Positions 10,838 through 21,400 of a stretch of DNA of 64,000 bases are shown in pieces. The position numbers were made by a program, and so were the translations under genes. The stretch spans positions 1,984,001-2,048,000 of the forward strand of contig JALJCQ010000012.1 of assembly GCA_023091665.1 (NCBI GenBank). The letters run 5' to 3'. This DNA comes from Pythium myriotylum (lineage: Eukaryota; Oomycota; Peronosporomycetes; Pythiales; Pythiaceae). Within the stretch, counting starts at the first letter, position 1, and every line of letters starts with the position of its first letter. Under the pieces are notes generated by a model. That model was not told where the DNA came from, ran no database searches, and saw only the letters and a program-made list of their open reading frames with translations.

Positions 10838-11359
10838 GTTCTGCTATCAACAATCTGTGAGAAGGAGAGCGTGATTCACGGTTCTGTGGTAGATTCGACC
10901 TTGAGGCCTTCATCAGCCTCAGTGATAACGCTTCATTTAGAAGATGTGCTTGAGTCATTTATGCTCGAGTGGATTCAGTACCAGGAAAGGTGAGTCCTAA
11001 GTTATCTGTTAGTTGAGTAGAGAGGAGTCTCGAGCTTCTACTGTCACGTAGGGTGCGTTGCGAGTGGACTATGCAGTTTCAGCTTATAAATCCTGACGGC
11101 AGCGGAGTTGTCCGCTTCAATGGTACGTCGAAGCCTTGCGAGAAAAGATCTGAATGGCTATCGTTTTATGGTGTATGTAACAGTTCTCGCAAACTTGGTC
11201 CGATCAAAAATGTCAGCATTGGATGATCAAGCAATATTGAAAATATATCATCAGTGTGGAGAAGAGAACGATTTAGGCGAATATTTCATCGCGGTGGTAC
11301 GACAGTGTGAAGTTCGCTTTCTTTCATGCCCCATTGTTCATCCATTTGTCTGTACCTAA
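10838..11359 (+). other. Apparent 3' exons of the helical-repeat gene beyond an in-frame TAA
   Basis: Directly after the TAA the same frame stays open to 10989. Two further exons (11052-11122, 11184-11359) join with phase-consistent GT-AG introns of 62 and 61 nt. The peptide reads EDVLESFMLEWIQYQERRV, then an EF-hand-like loop (NPDGSGVVRFN, lacking the final Glu), then LANLVRSKMSALDDQAILKIYHQ, ending at TAA 11359. The clean splice signals and protein-like composition suggest real coding. Whether it belongs to the upstream gene depends on whether TAA 10835-10837 is genuine. It converges with the kinase gene. Confidence 0.5.
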
Positions 11360-11572
11360 GGATGATTTCTCTCTAGCTATGTCTATCCTACAAGAACAGG
11401 ATGTTCTTTGCGATTTCTCAGCTCGCCACGCTCCAAAGATCTCGTGATAAGTTTGTAACTGCGCAGCCATCCTTGAACAAAAAACAGCGCTTGTCGTATC
11501 AAAGGCTTTTCTGAGTTTGTTGCGATGCTTGACACGCCGTGTTTCTGCGAGCTAAGTCTCTGGACCCACACC

Positions 11573-12886
11573 TCAGCCAAACGAAGCTGGAAGACTCGTC
11601 GCTTCATGAAGCTGTCTCGCTGAATGGCGGGCACTTCTCCTGGGTTCTTGAGCAGGAGTAAAGATCTGCACCTCTCGATTTTCTCTAAGAGCTGTTGCGA
11701 CGTCAAACGCAGAGGGCCGCTGACGGGGATCGATGTGGAGGAGCTGCTTGATTATAACCCCGATCCGTGGGGGAATGACAATGAAGTTTTGGCATAACAA
11801 GCAAGAAGATTGCTCGCATGTCTGATCAATATGGGTGAAAACTTCTTTGCGCCAGCGCGGATTGGATTGGAGGTAAGATGGACCTCCACGGAAACCCCAC
11901 ACAATGCATTGCACGAGCTACACGAAGAACAGACAGAATGAAGATTCAGTGATGGGTTTGGACAGAAGTAAGATCAAGAAGCATCAGTAACTCACAATAA
12001 CACCGGCTGACCATAAATCGGCACGCGCCCCATCGAATCCAGGGCGAGGGGGTGGGTACTTCGCGTGGGCGCGCACCTCGGGAGCCACAAAAATTGGTTT
12101 GCACTTGATTCCGACGTGGCCAGCGCCGGCGATGCCTCGGTGGTCGACAATCTGACTGCTGCCCAAGTCGATAATGCGGGGAACGAGATCCTTGTCGATC
12201 GCGACGTTGTAAATGTCCAAGTCTAAATGTGCCACATTGTTGGCGTGTAGGTACGTGAGTCCACGCATGATACCTTCAAAAATTTTGATCCCTTCGCGCA
12301 TCCACTCGTGGCCTGCACCACGGTAGACGTACGACACGCACTCGAGTTTTGTCGGTCCTTCACCGTGTCGCGCCACGAAATCTTGCAAGTGCGAGACCAT
12401 GAGCTGGCGGATCTTTTTATGCGCATAGGCCACGAGGCTGCCGTTCGCGACGTATTCTGTCGCGATGTACAGATTGTGTCGGTCCTCTCCGTTCTCCCAG
12501 CGCACCATGTGCTCGTTGCTGAGCACCCCGTCAACGCCTTTGATCTGGAGCTGCGCCATGACGCGCAGCTCGTTCTCGACGTCGTCCTTCTGGATCTGGA
12601 CTTGTTGGCGGTCCATGACCTTGAGCGCGACGGCCGTTTGGTGCGTGAGGGCGTTGAGGTGGAAGTAGGTGCCGGCGAGCACGACGCCGCAGCGGCAGAT
12701 GGCGAGCGTCTTGTCCTTGCGCCGCAAGGCGATGACGCCCGAGCGGTCGTCCCAGGGCAGGAAGACCGACGGCACGTGCATCTTGTAGGGCTGTCCATGG
12801 GCCGAGACGGCCGCGTGGACGAACTCCTCGAACGCGGGCGTGCCGTGCTGGCTCTGGTAGTGGCTCATGGCGTTGAGCACGTCCAT
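11573..12886 (-). CDS. Atypical protein kinase, 2 exons, 411 aa
   Basis: Minus-strand join 12886-11996 and 11917-11573 across a 78-nt intron. Kinase landmarks are present but altered. The likely ATP-binding lysine is AVALK (K89). The catalytic loop is HLDLDIYN (220-227) in place of HRDLKxxN, keeping the Asp and Asn but replacing the loop Lys by Asp. The metal-binding motif is DLG (240-242) rather than DFG. APE is intact (268-270) and followed by DLWSAGV. The glycine-rich loop is poor (CRCGVVLAGTYF). Subdomain XI is RQRPSAFDV in exon 2. HxDL-type catalytic loops occur in expanded oomycete kinase families. Activity is plausible but unproven. An upstream exon is possible because the frame stays open 5' of the ATG. 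Confidence 0.8.
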
Positions 12887-13076
12887 CGTCGCCGTGCTGT
12901 TCTCGCCTGATGAACGAAGAGTGCCGCCAGCAAGACTGGAACCCGAACGGGTTCCAAGAGTGATGGTCCTCTAACCGTACGAGTGACATATAAGATGTCA
13001 GTATCATGGGGTTTCTCCTTTTGGCCAATCACAAGTAGAGTAAGTGAGCTCGAGGTTCCATGGTCGCCGAGCCAAC

Positions 13077-15452
13077 ATGGAGAGCGACCACCAGACGCCC
13101 ATCGGGCTCGTGCACGTCGATCTGGCGGTCACGCAGAGCGACGCGCGCCCGATACTCTACACCAACAGACTGCGGTCGCTCCATCGAACCGTGCGCGTGC
13201 AGCGAGCGCAACGACCGGAGATTTGGGCTTTCGCAGAGATCCGGGAGACCGCTAACGGCTCCGACTGGGCTTCTGCTGGTCTGCTAGGCTCGCTGGGCGT
13301 GGAGAACGATGAAGATACCAACGGGAGCCGTGTGCTACCCTTGACAGTGCTATCGACCGAGGATTATGGTGACGGATCCAAGTGCAACTGCGCTGTTGGG
13401 ACGGTCGAGAACGTGCGCGTTCATTTCCCAACCCGACCGCGTCCTAGCCTCGCGATCGTGCAAGCTCTTCAAAGCACTATTCGCGCGCTACTGCAAGGTC
13501 AACCGATTTGGAGAGATAGACAGTGTCTCGTTGACTGGCTCAACAAGACAGAACACGTCGACCTCCTTGACGTCAAGGTCATACACAGTTCAGGGTGCTC
13601 TTCGGCAATCGGTACTCTATCCAGTTTGGCCCGAGTGACTCTGACCTTCCAGAACGACAGCCACTCAGGAATAAAATCGATTGTGGGGACTTTTGAACCT
13701 GTAGAAGTGTACAAACGAAGAGTCGAGGAGTCTCTTGGTGGCGTTGGTGAACATGCGACAAAAATCATCTCGGCAATTTTGTCCCGCCTAGATCCAAACG
13801 CGCGAAGGCACTCATCAACAATTTCAGTCGGTGCCGTTTTGAGTGGCCTTCCTGGTATCGGTAAAACGGCCTTTTCCAAAGCCATATGCCGGGCAGTCGG
13901 CGTACAAATCCGCTATTTGAACGCTGCTGATGTCTTCCAGACATTTGTTGGTCACTCCGAGGCCCACATTGTCAAAACTTTCGAGGAATTAGTTCACAAT
14001 GCTCCGAGTATTCTCGTCGTAGATGGCCTCGAGTCCGTGGCATCTTCTCGTCAGGGCTTCTTGGACTCAGACAGCACATTAGAGGTCGGAGTGCTGGGCA
14101 CTTTCGTATCCTGTCTTGAAAAGCTCAAGCTCTCAGGTGATCGGGTATTCGTTTTGGGTTCAACAAGTCGACTTGACGATATCGATGCTGCTGTCTACTC
14201 GAATGGTCGGATGGATCTACTTATCCGCATGGAGCCACCTTCGCAGAGACAGCGTGGTGAGATTCTAGAGCGAATGATGCGCGGGTGGCCGGTTGATGCG
14301 CCAGCGAATGATCTCATTTTGAGGTTGAGTGAGTCCACGGGTGGTTTTGTAGGAGCCGATCTGCTTAGTTTGTGTCAGAAAGCTCTCCAGAATTGTGTCA
14401 ACGATCATGCCACAAACGGGCAGAATATCAAGGTACACAATCACCATTTTGACGAGGCTCTATTGACCACGTACCCGTCAGTCCTTCAAGCCCATCATGT
14501 CTCGCTGGCCCAAAGTGGAGTAAACGACAACAAGACGGAATTGTTCAGTGGGATTTACGGCGTCGATGAAGCTTTGAGAACGATAAATGTCTCACTCTTC
14601 GACCCGCTGGAAGACTGCCAGCGCTTCCTCAAGTTTGGGACGGTTCCACCGAAAGGTATACTTCTAACGGGACCACCAGGATCTGGCAAGACACATTTAG
14701 CGAATGTGGTTGCACTTGAGCTACGACGACGAGGGTTAGCATCATTTATCTCTGTGAGATGCACGGATTTGCTCACCAAAGTCGTTGGAGATACGGAGAA
14801 ATCTCTCCGCGAGCTGTTCGAGACAGCCCGGAGCGCAGCTCCGTGCGTCGTTTACTTTGACCAAATCGAGAGCATCGCTCCAGTACGTGGATTTGACACC
14901 AGCACAGAGCAAACATTCGATCGCCTCCTCAGTATGCTGCTCGTTGAGATGGACGGGTTTGGCACTTCGCCAGAATTATTTCAGACTAGCGAAGAGAGCG
15001 ACGAGACTCGCCACGCATTCCTGAGGCAGCAGGTTGTTATTCTAGCGTCCACGAATGACAAGAATCTGCTCGACCCAGCGATCCTTCGACCTGGGTACGT
15101 AGTTTTCTTCTTGCTACCTCAGATATGTCCTTCTAACTGTTGCCTGGTGCACTATAGTCGCTTTGACATCCATATTCCTCTCACCCTTCCCGATCAAGAC
15201 GCCCGTGCACGAATATTCCTCGACGCGTTGAAAAAAGTCCCCGTTGACTACTCGTCAGATGCGGAGCTAGGCTCTTCTGATCTTCTTGCATCATTTGTCG
15301 CCAAACATACAGACGGCTACTCAGCGAGTGATCTTCATTCACTTCTTCGAGAGGCCGCCATGGCATCGATGCGCGAGCACTTCGACGCCCCAACGGTGGC
15401 AGTTCGATACGTGCGCCAAGCATTGGAAGTGGACCATTCTGTCACTAAATAA
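13077..15452 (+). CDS. Two-domain (type II) AAA ATPase, AFG2/SPATA5-like
   Basis: Exon join 13077-15094, 15158-15452 (770 aa). The N-terminal ~200 residues precede two AAA modules. D1 has Walker A GLPGIGKT (257-264) and a degenerate Walker B, ILVVDG (Asp316, Gly317 in place of Glu). D2 has Walker A TGPPGSGKT (531-539) and Walker B VVYFDQ (Asp595, Gln596 in place of Glu), followed by ESIAPVRG, LLVEMDGF, ILASTN and the RPGRFD arginine-finger region. RPGRFD is created exactly by removing the 63-nt intron. The D2 sequence resembles the CDC48/AFG2/SPATA5/PEX1 group, which unfold or extract proteins as hexamers. Loss of both Walker B glutamates predicts weak hydrolysis. The family assignment is approximate. 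The gene is divergent from the kinase and 71 bp upstream of METTL16. Confidence 0.85.
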   Translation: MESDHQTPIGLVHVDLAVTQSDARPILYTNRLRSLHRTVRVQRAQRPEIWAFAEIRETANGSDWASAGLLGSLGVENDEDTNGSRVLPLTVLSTEDYGDGSKCNCAVGTVENVRVHFPTRPRPSLAIVQALQSTIRALLQGQPIWRDRQCLVDWLNKTEHVDLLDVKVIHSSGCSSAIGTLSSLARVTLTFQNDSHSGIKSIVGTFEPVEVYKRRVEESLGGVGEHATKIISAILSRLDPNARRHSSTISVGAVLSGLPGIGKTAFSKAICRAVGVQIRYLNAADVFQTFVGHSEAHIVKTFEELVHNAPSILVVDGLESVASSRQGFLDSDSTLEVGVLGTFVSCLEKLKLSGDRVFVLGSTSRLDDIDAAVYSNGRMDLLIRMEPPSQRQRGEILERMMRGWPVDAPANDLILRLSESTGGFVGADLLSLCQKALQNCVNDHATNGQNIKVHNHHFDEALLTTYPSVLQAHHVSLAQSGVNDNKTELFSGIYGVDEALRTINVSLFDPLEDCQRFLKFGTVPPKGILLTGPPGSGKTHLANVVALELRRRGLASFISVRCTDLLTKVVGDTEKSLRELFETARSAAPCVVYFDQIESIAPVRGFDTSTEQTFDRLLSMLLVEMDGFGTSPELFQTSEESDETRHAFLRQQVVILASTNDKNLLDPAILRPGYVVFFLLPQICPSNCCLVHYSRFDIHIPLTLPDQDARARIFLDALKKVPVDYSSDAELGSSDLLASFVAKHTDGYSASDLHSLLREAAMASMREHFDAPTVAVRYVRQALEVDHSVTK

Positions 15453-15523
15453 ATACACATAGATCAAGTGCAACGAAGTGAGCAAAAATACACTGGATTA
15501 GTGTTGTTCCAACATTTCTGAAC

Positions 15524-17218
15524 ATGCGGGGCGAGCGGCGGCGACCGACGCCGCACCTGGGCGACCGTCTCCACGCCCGCAACCGCTACAAGGACAACCC
15601 ACCAGACTTCTACGCGCTTGGCCAATCCTACCCATCGCTCCTTCCTCAGTGCGTTGTGTGGGCTGCTATTCTGGCTCAGTTAACGTGAACGTATCAAACC
15701 TGTGGGGTTCCTAGCCTGCGCAACGTAGACCACGAGAAGAAAACTGCCGCACTCGCGTTCGATGATCCATACGCTGTTCGGTGCGCAACGCTTGCCGCTT
15801 CCATTCGCGACATGTTTGCTGAACGGCACCGTTTGTGTGGCAAAGGGAGCTCACCACTACGCTCCTAAAGCACGACTTCGGCCTCGAGTGGACAATACCA
15901 ATCGATCGACTGTGCCCACCAGTGCGCAATTCATCCTACTTGATCGTTATGCTAAGGTTACTAAAGTATGATTCTTTTGATGGAGCTGCAGTTACCGAAC
16001 CGGTTGAACTACATCCACTGGATTGAAGACTTGCTCCATGACGCTGGCGTGGACCCTTTTGGTTCGGTAACAAGTTCTGACTCTCAGCGTCCAGCAATCC
16101 GAGGCATCGACATCGGCACTGGAGCTAGCTGTATTTACGCGTTGTTGGGTGCAAAGATGAACGGCTGGTCTTTTGTCGCCACGGAAATCGACGAGATATC
16201 CCACAGATCGGCAGTTGATAACGTGGCGAGGAATGGCCTCGCAGGACAGATTCATGTCCAACGAGTTGCCACGACACAGCTACTGCTGGAGCCTCTCAGA
16301 GATGTGCCTAGCGACTTCAAAAATCATCCAGTTAGTTTCTCCATGTGTAACCCTCCGTTCTTTGGCAATGAGCACGAAGCCGACACCAATCCAGACGCAG
16401 CATGTATGGGTAGCACCACTGAGATGGTGTGTCCGGGCGGAGAAGTTGCTTTCATCGGCGACATGGTCAATGACAGCCTCGTGTTGCGTGAACGAGTTTT
16501 GATATATACGTCAATGATTGGGCGCAAGTCCAGCCTCCGAAAAGTTCTAGCTTTGCTGAGACAGAAGGGCATCGAAAATGTGTGTTCAACCGAGTTCTTT
16601 CAAGGGCGGACAAAACGCTGGGGCGTGGCGTGGTCCTTCTCAGATAAGACTCCACTTAAAACCCAGGCAATGTGTACAGGTTTTGGTATGCGTCGAGGTT
16701 GTGTTTAACCTTATGTTGCAATAGGCTAAAGTGCTTGGAAAACGAAAAGAGGCACATCGGCAACAAGAGTTGCAGTTTTACGTACCGAGACGCTCAGACG
16801 CTGGTGAGCATCAAAATTGGTGGATTCAAATGAACGTCACTGATTACAATATAACGATGAAGTAGACTATGGCTGTGAATCGCGAGCACAAGTGGTCGAA
16901 CGAGTCAGAGAGTTCGTTCAGTCGGTCAAAAACTACCGTTTGCAGCTCACTTCCCATGATGAAGGAGGAGATTGCTATCGTCTTACTTGCTCTATCACCG
17001 ACGCAGCCACCGATAATGATATCGTGTTTCAAGCTATTGTCGAAGTTGATGATGAAGGCGATGATCCCGGGTTTTGCGTGACGATTGAGTATCTATCTGG
17101 TAAACGTGATGAGTGCTGGAGAGTTTGTGAATCTATCAAAGCAGCCACGATTCGCTCTGGAAGGCAATGGAGAAGAAAACGAAACAGACCCAGCGCGTCG
17201 GAGACCGTGACTGAGTGA
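15524..17218 (+). CDS. METTL16: U6 snRNA / mRNA N6-adenosine methyltransferase METTL16
   Basis: Exon join 15524-15648, 15715-15780, 15846-15921, 15992-16666, 16725-16803, 16866-17218 (457 aa; human is 562). Diagnostic sequence: LHARNRYKDNPPDFYAL at the N-terminus, TTLLKHDFGLEW, RLNYIHWIEDLL, the SAM-binding block RGIDIGTGASCIY (from residue 127) and the catalytic NPPF (209-212). QGRTKRWGVAWSF follows. METTL16 methylates A43 of U6 snRNA and hairpins in SAM-synthetase mRNA. The C-terminal ~115 residues (VERVREFVQSVKNYRLQL ... VCESIKAATIR) may correspond to the vertebrate-conserved-region/KA1-like RNA-binding domain, by inference. Intron 4 is best read as a 58-nt GC-AG intron. An alternative GT donor gives a short intron and a few different residues. 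Confidence 0.92.
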
Positions 17219-17290
17219 GAGCAAGTAAGAATTATCCCAGTGTTGTTACATGTGTAAGAAAGCTTGATATTGCATTCAGCAGACCTGAAT

Positions 17291-18262
17291 TCAAGCGCTC
17301 GTCCGGAGCTTCTCATCCATCGTTACAATAAATGTCGACATATCTGCGACTGTGTTCCGAATCGGCAACGCCGATTCTTCGTCCATCCAGTGTAAAGCCT
17401 GGATATATTCGTGGAGCGCGGGCTTGACCCGGTCCTTCTCTAGATGCAACGCAGCTAGGTTGAGACTTGGAAAGTGGCGAACATCATAGCGCGGCGCCTC
17501 TTTGGCTTTTTCGAACAGCTCCACGGCCTCCTGGTCGAACCCTTGCTGAACCCGAATAAGGGCGAGATCGTTGTAAGTGTTCCCAAATGTGGGATCCAAT
17601 TCGATCGCGCGCTCGCACTCGGCAACTGCTTGATCTAACTCGCCATCGAGATAGTAGTGCCATCCAAGATAAGCGTGGGCATCAGCAGTAGGGTACATCT
17701 TGATCGACTCGCGATAATACGCCTTTGCAATCCTCGCCTTGTCGGGGCCTTCAATGTTGTCATTCCCCAAAATCTTGGCCGCTCCTTTGATCAAATCCAG
17801 TGCATCCCCGAGAGCCTTTGCATCCTCAGCTGGTAGTTCTTCTTTTTCGCGGGCATATTTCTCTTCTGTGCTTACGATCCACTGAGGAATCGTTACTTGC
17901 AACAGCTCCTTCTCGTTGTCGTCCGTGTACAGAAGATGAACGCGCTCCGAGATCGCCTTATTCACGGTCATGGCGTCGTCAATTGCCTTCTCGATACGAT
18001 CGGGGGCCTTGGCGGCTCGGAACTCGGCGCGAATCGTCTCCACGCACGACACATCGTTGGTGTAGAAGTCGCATTTCCGACCAGACCCCCAGTGGACTTC
18101 TCGCGGCAGAATCGCCTTCCATTCACAACACCACCATCAGCCATGACCGGCAGAGCCTTTTCGTGCGCAGTTGCTCACTTTAAAGTTCTTGCTCTTATCT
18201 AGGATCTTGCCGTTACGCAGGAACGAGCGGTAGAGCGCGACGACCACCTTGTTGGAGCGCAT
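17291..18262 (-). CDS. TPR protein with N-terminal LYR-like motif, 2 exons, 302 aa
   Basis: Minus-strand join 18262-18179 and 18115-17291 across a 63-nt phase-0 intron. Exon 1 encodes MRSNKVVVALYRSFLRNGK, containing an LYR tripeptide (10-12) in a basic amphipathic helix, as in LYR-motif proteins of mitochondrial Fe-S and complex I assembly. Residues ~172-239 hold at least two tetratricopeptide repeats (AHAYLGWHYYLDGELDQAV, then TYNDLALIRVQQGFDQEAV), with further helices to the C-terminus. TPRs mediate protein-protein contacts. Whether the LYR is functional is unknown, since the typical LYR domain is longer than the single helix seen here. The start at 18262 is the first ATG after an in-frame TGA. 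It is divergent from RTEL1. Confidence 0.75.
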
Positions 18263-18476
18263 GCTTCGCTTCTTGAAGAGGTTCAAGGCGAGAAACTCGC
18301 TGAGTACGGATCAGATTGAAGCGCGTGTATCTGACCAATCCCCTGGAGACTCGGATCTGACACTCATATCTCAATGTGGTCCACCTTATTATACGACCCC
18401 AATTGGTGTGGCTGAAGCGTAAAACTAGGATGTAACATTTGGCGGGAACGAAAAGTGAAAGGAAGGGAAAGCCACG
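18263..18476. promoter_or_regulatory. Shared divergent upstream region of TPR gene and RTEL1
   Basis: There are 214 bp between divergent start codons. No TATA box or other recognised element is visible. Confidence 0.3.
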
Positions 18477-21400
18477 ATGGTGACGGTCGAGATCTGCGGT
18501 ATTTCCGTGGATTTTCCCTTCCAGCCGTATGACTCGCAGCTCATCTACATGGAGAAAGTGCTCTTGGCGCTCACCTCCAGGCAGAACGCTATCCTTGAGA
18601 GCCCCACGGGCACGGGAAAGGTACGCTTTTCATTTCGGAGGGTCTGCGCGGTGAGTGACGGCGAGCTTTGTGTGGAATTGCAGACTCTATGTCTACTTTG
18701 TGCTGCCTTGGCGTGGCGGAGACATGTCAAGAATACATTGGCGAAAGCAGGACCGGCTTCGGGGGACTCGCTGGCCTATGAAGGCTTTGACGGCCCGGAG
18801 AAAGCAGGCGAACAGACGAGAGACGAGCGCATTCCACGCATTATTTACTCGTCACGAACACACTCACAGCTCAAGCAAGTCGTCCAGGAACTGAAAAATA
18901 CGTCTTATCGCCCTACCACCGCAGTTCTCGGCTCGCGCGAGCACCTTTGTGTCGACGAAAAGATATCCCAGCTGCGAGGCACGAGGCAGAATCTCGCGTG
19001 TCGATCTGCTGTGAAGAACCGAAAGTAAGACTTTAGCGCCTGAAGTACTCGAGGATAATGAAGCTGGAACAGTATAGAATCTCAAGGTGCTGATGCCGTA
19101 TCCTGGATAGGTGTGGGTTCAAGCAAGGTTTCGATGCTGTCAAAGGTCGCAAGATGAACTTGCCAATCCTCGATATTGAAGAGCTTGTCGAAAAAATGAA
19201 GGAGAGAAAGGTTCGCGGAGAAGCAAACCGTTCGCGTTTACTCAGATGGTCTCACAAGTGTTTGGTCAGGTTTGCCCATTCTTTCTGACGCGCACCCTTT
19301 TACCAGACGCGGATATTCTTTTCGTGCCGTACAACTACCTCATTGATCCGATAGCTCGCAAAGCCATCGGCATATCACTAGAAAATGCGGTCCTGATTTT
19401 CGACGAAGCTCACAACGTTGAATCCGTTGCCAGCGAAGCGGCTTCTTACACGGTATCAGCAAATGATCTGTCTGGATGTATTTCAGAAGTTCAGCAGTTC
19501 ATTCAAGCGCTTTCTGATAATCGTATCACACTTCCACCATCCAGTAGTCTTTCCCTAGAGGTAAGCATGACTTTGCTCCTAGCATATCACGGTTGACACC
19601 GACATGCATTTTGTTAGTCGGCTAAGACATTAAAAGCCCTCCTTCTCGAAATCGAAAACGGACTGAATTCGTTTCCGCTTTCTCAAGCAGGCGGTTACAC
19701 GAAGGTACCTCCGAATCCTCTTGCACTGGCTCGCTGCTAAAGCATCTCACACGCTGCATTTTGATCGTCAATCAAGCCCGGAGCATACATTTTCGAATTT
19801 TTTCAACAGTTCAACGTCAACTTCGATACCTGTCCCCTTGTTCTCAACATTGTTGAAGAGATTATTGAGCTGATGAATGAAGGAAACGACCAACGTACAG
19901 CTGCATCCAAGCTTGATGCATTGCTTTCCTTTCTTGGGACAATATTTCGCAACAAAGAGAAGCATTTAGAGGTATGATCGTCGACTTTGTCATCAATCAC
20001 ACGAACTTAGTTCTAGACGAACGATATTGCAGGCTGCAAAAAACTACCGGGTCCACATTCAAGAAGTAACCGAACGGTACTCCATCCTACTTGTCTTAAT
20101 TTATGGCTCCTGCACTGACTCCCGGTTGTTGGGTAGGAATGCGCCATCTAATCGAGTGTTCAATTCTATCAAAGCTGGTCGGAAGACTCGAGTATTCAAT
20201 TATTGGTGCTTTCATCCTGGGGTTTCTTTCGAGGAAATTGCTGGCAATGGGGTCTACAATGTTATATTGACGAGGTGAGAGTGGGTTCTACGATTTAAAT
20301 ATGCTGCTACTTATCATTTTCTTTTGATTAGTGGTACACTTTCACCGCTAGAAACAACTATCAAAGAGTTGGGAATTCAGTTCCCGGTGCGCCTGGAGAA
20401 CAATCACGTGATCGATGCAAACCAAGTTTGGGTGGGTGTTATCGGGAAGGGCGTGACTGGGAAGCGCCTCAATTCCAGCTACAACAGCCGCTCTACAGAT
20501 GAGTACTTGATCGAGCTAGGAAACACTATCGTCAACTTTGCTAGGCTCGTCCCAAACGGCCTTCTCGTATTCTTTCCTAGTTACGGTATTCTGGAGGAAA
20601 GTATTCAGCGTTGGCGAAAGCCCACTACTACGGAATCTCCAAATGCAATTTGGGATAGATTGATGCAGCTCAAAGAGGTTTTTGTCGAGCCACGGGGTCG
20701 AATAGAATTCAAGACTGTTGTGGATGAGTATCACGAAACTATAAAGACCAATCCTGCCGGTGCTGTATTCTTTGCTGTCTGCCGTGGAAAGGTAAGCTTC
20801 ATTATATATTCAATCAGGACACCGTTCTCACATTTCACACATGTGTTACAGGTATCTGAGGGCATTGACTTCTCGAATGAGAAAGGAAGAGCTGTCGTTA
20901 TCACTGGCCTGCCATTCCCTCCGACTAAAGATCCGAAAATCGTTCTTAAGAAAGGAATTCTTGACGAAGCCGTCGTACCTCCAGGCGAGATGGTGAGTGG
21001 ATTCAATAGTGCGATCTTGTCTTCGTGTTTGTAATGATTTGGTCGTCATGATCCAGAAACTTACAGGGAACAACTGGTATATTCAACAAGCTGCACGCGC
21101 AGTAAACCAGGCGATTGGTCGAGTGATCCGCCACCGTCATGATTTTGGGGCTATAATTCTGTGCGATGAACGGTTTGCTTTCCAGCAGCAGCAGAAGTGC
21201 CTCTCTATGTGGCTCCAACCCTACTGCAAGACGTTCCAAACCTATGGTGAGCAGTCATTCTGCTCTTACAAGGAAAACACTGCTCAGAGTATCATGATTG
21301 AATAGGTGAGGCACACATCGGGCTTCTTCGATTTTTCAAAGCGAACCAAGACAGCACTCAACATTCTCAGTTACGAACGAAGACATCAAAGAAGCTTGAC

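Noticed and set aside
11383..11706. Alternative C-terminal frame for the kinase.
   Set aside because: The spliced frame ending at 11573 carries the subdomain XI motif RQRPSAF. The other frame has no kinase features.
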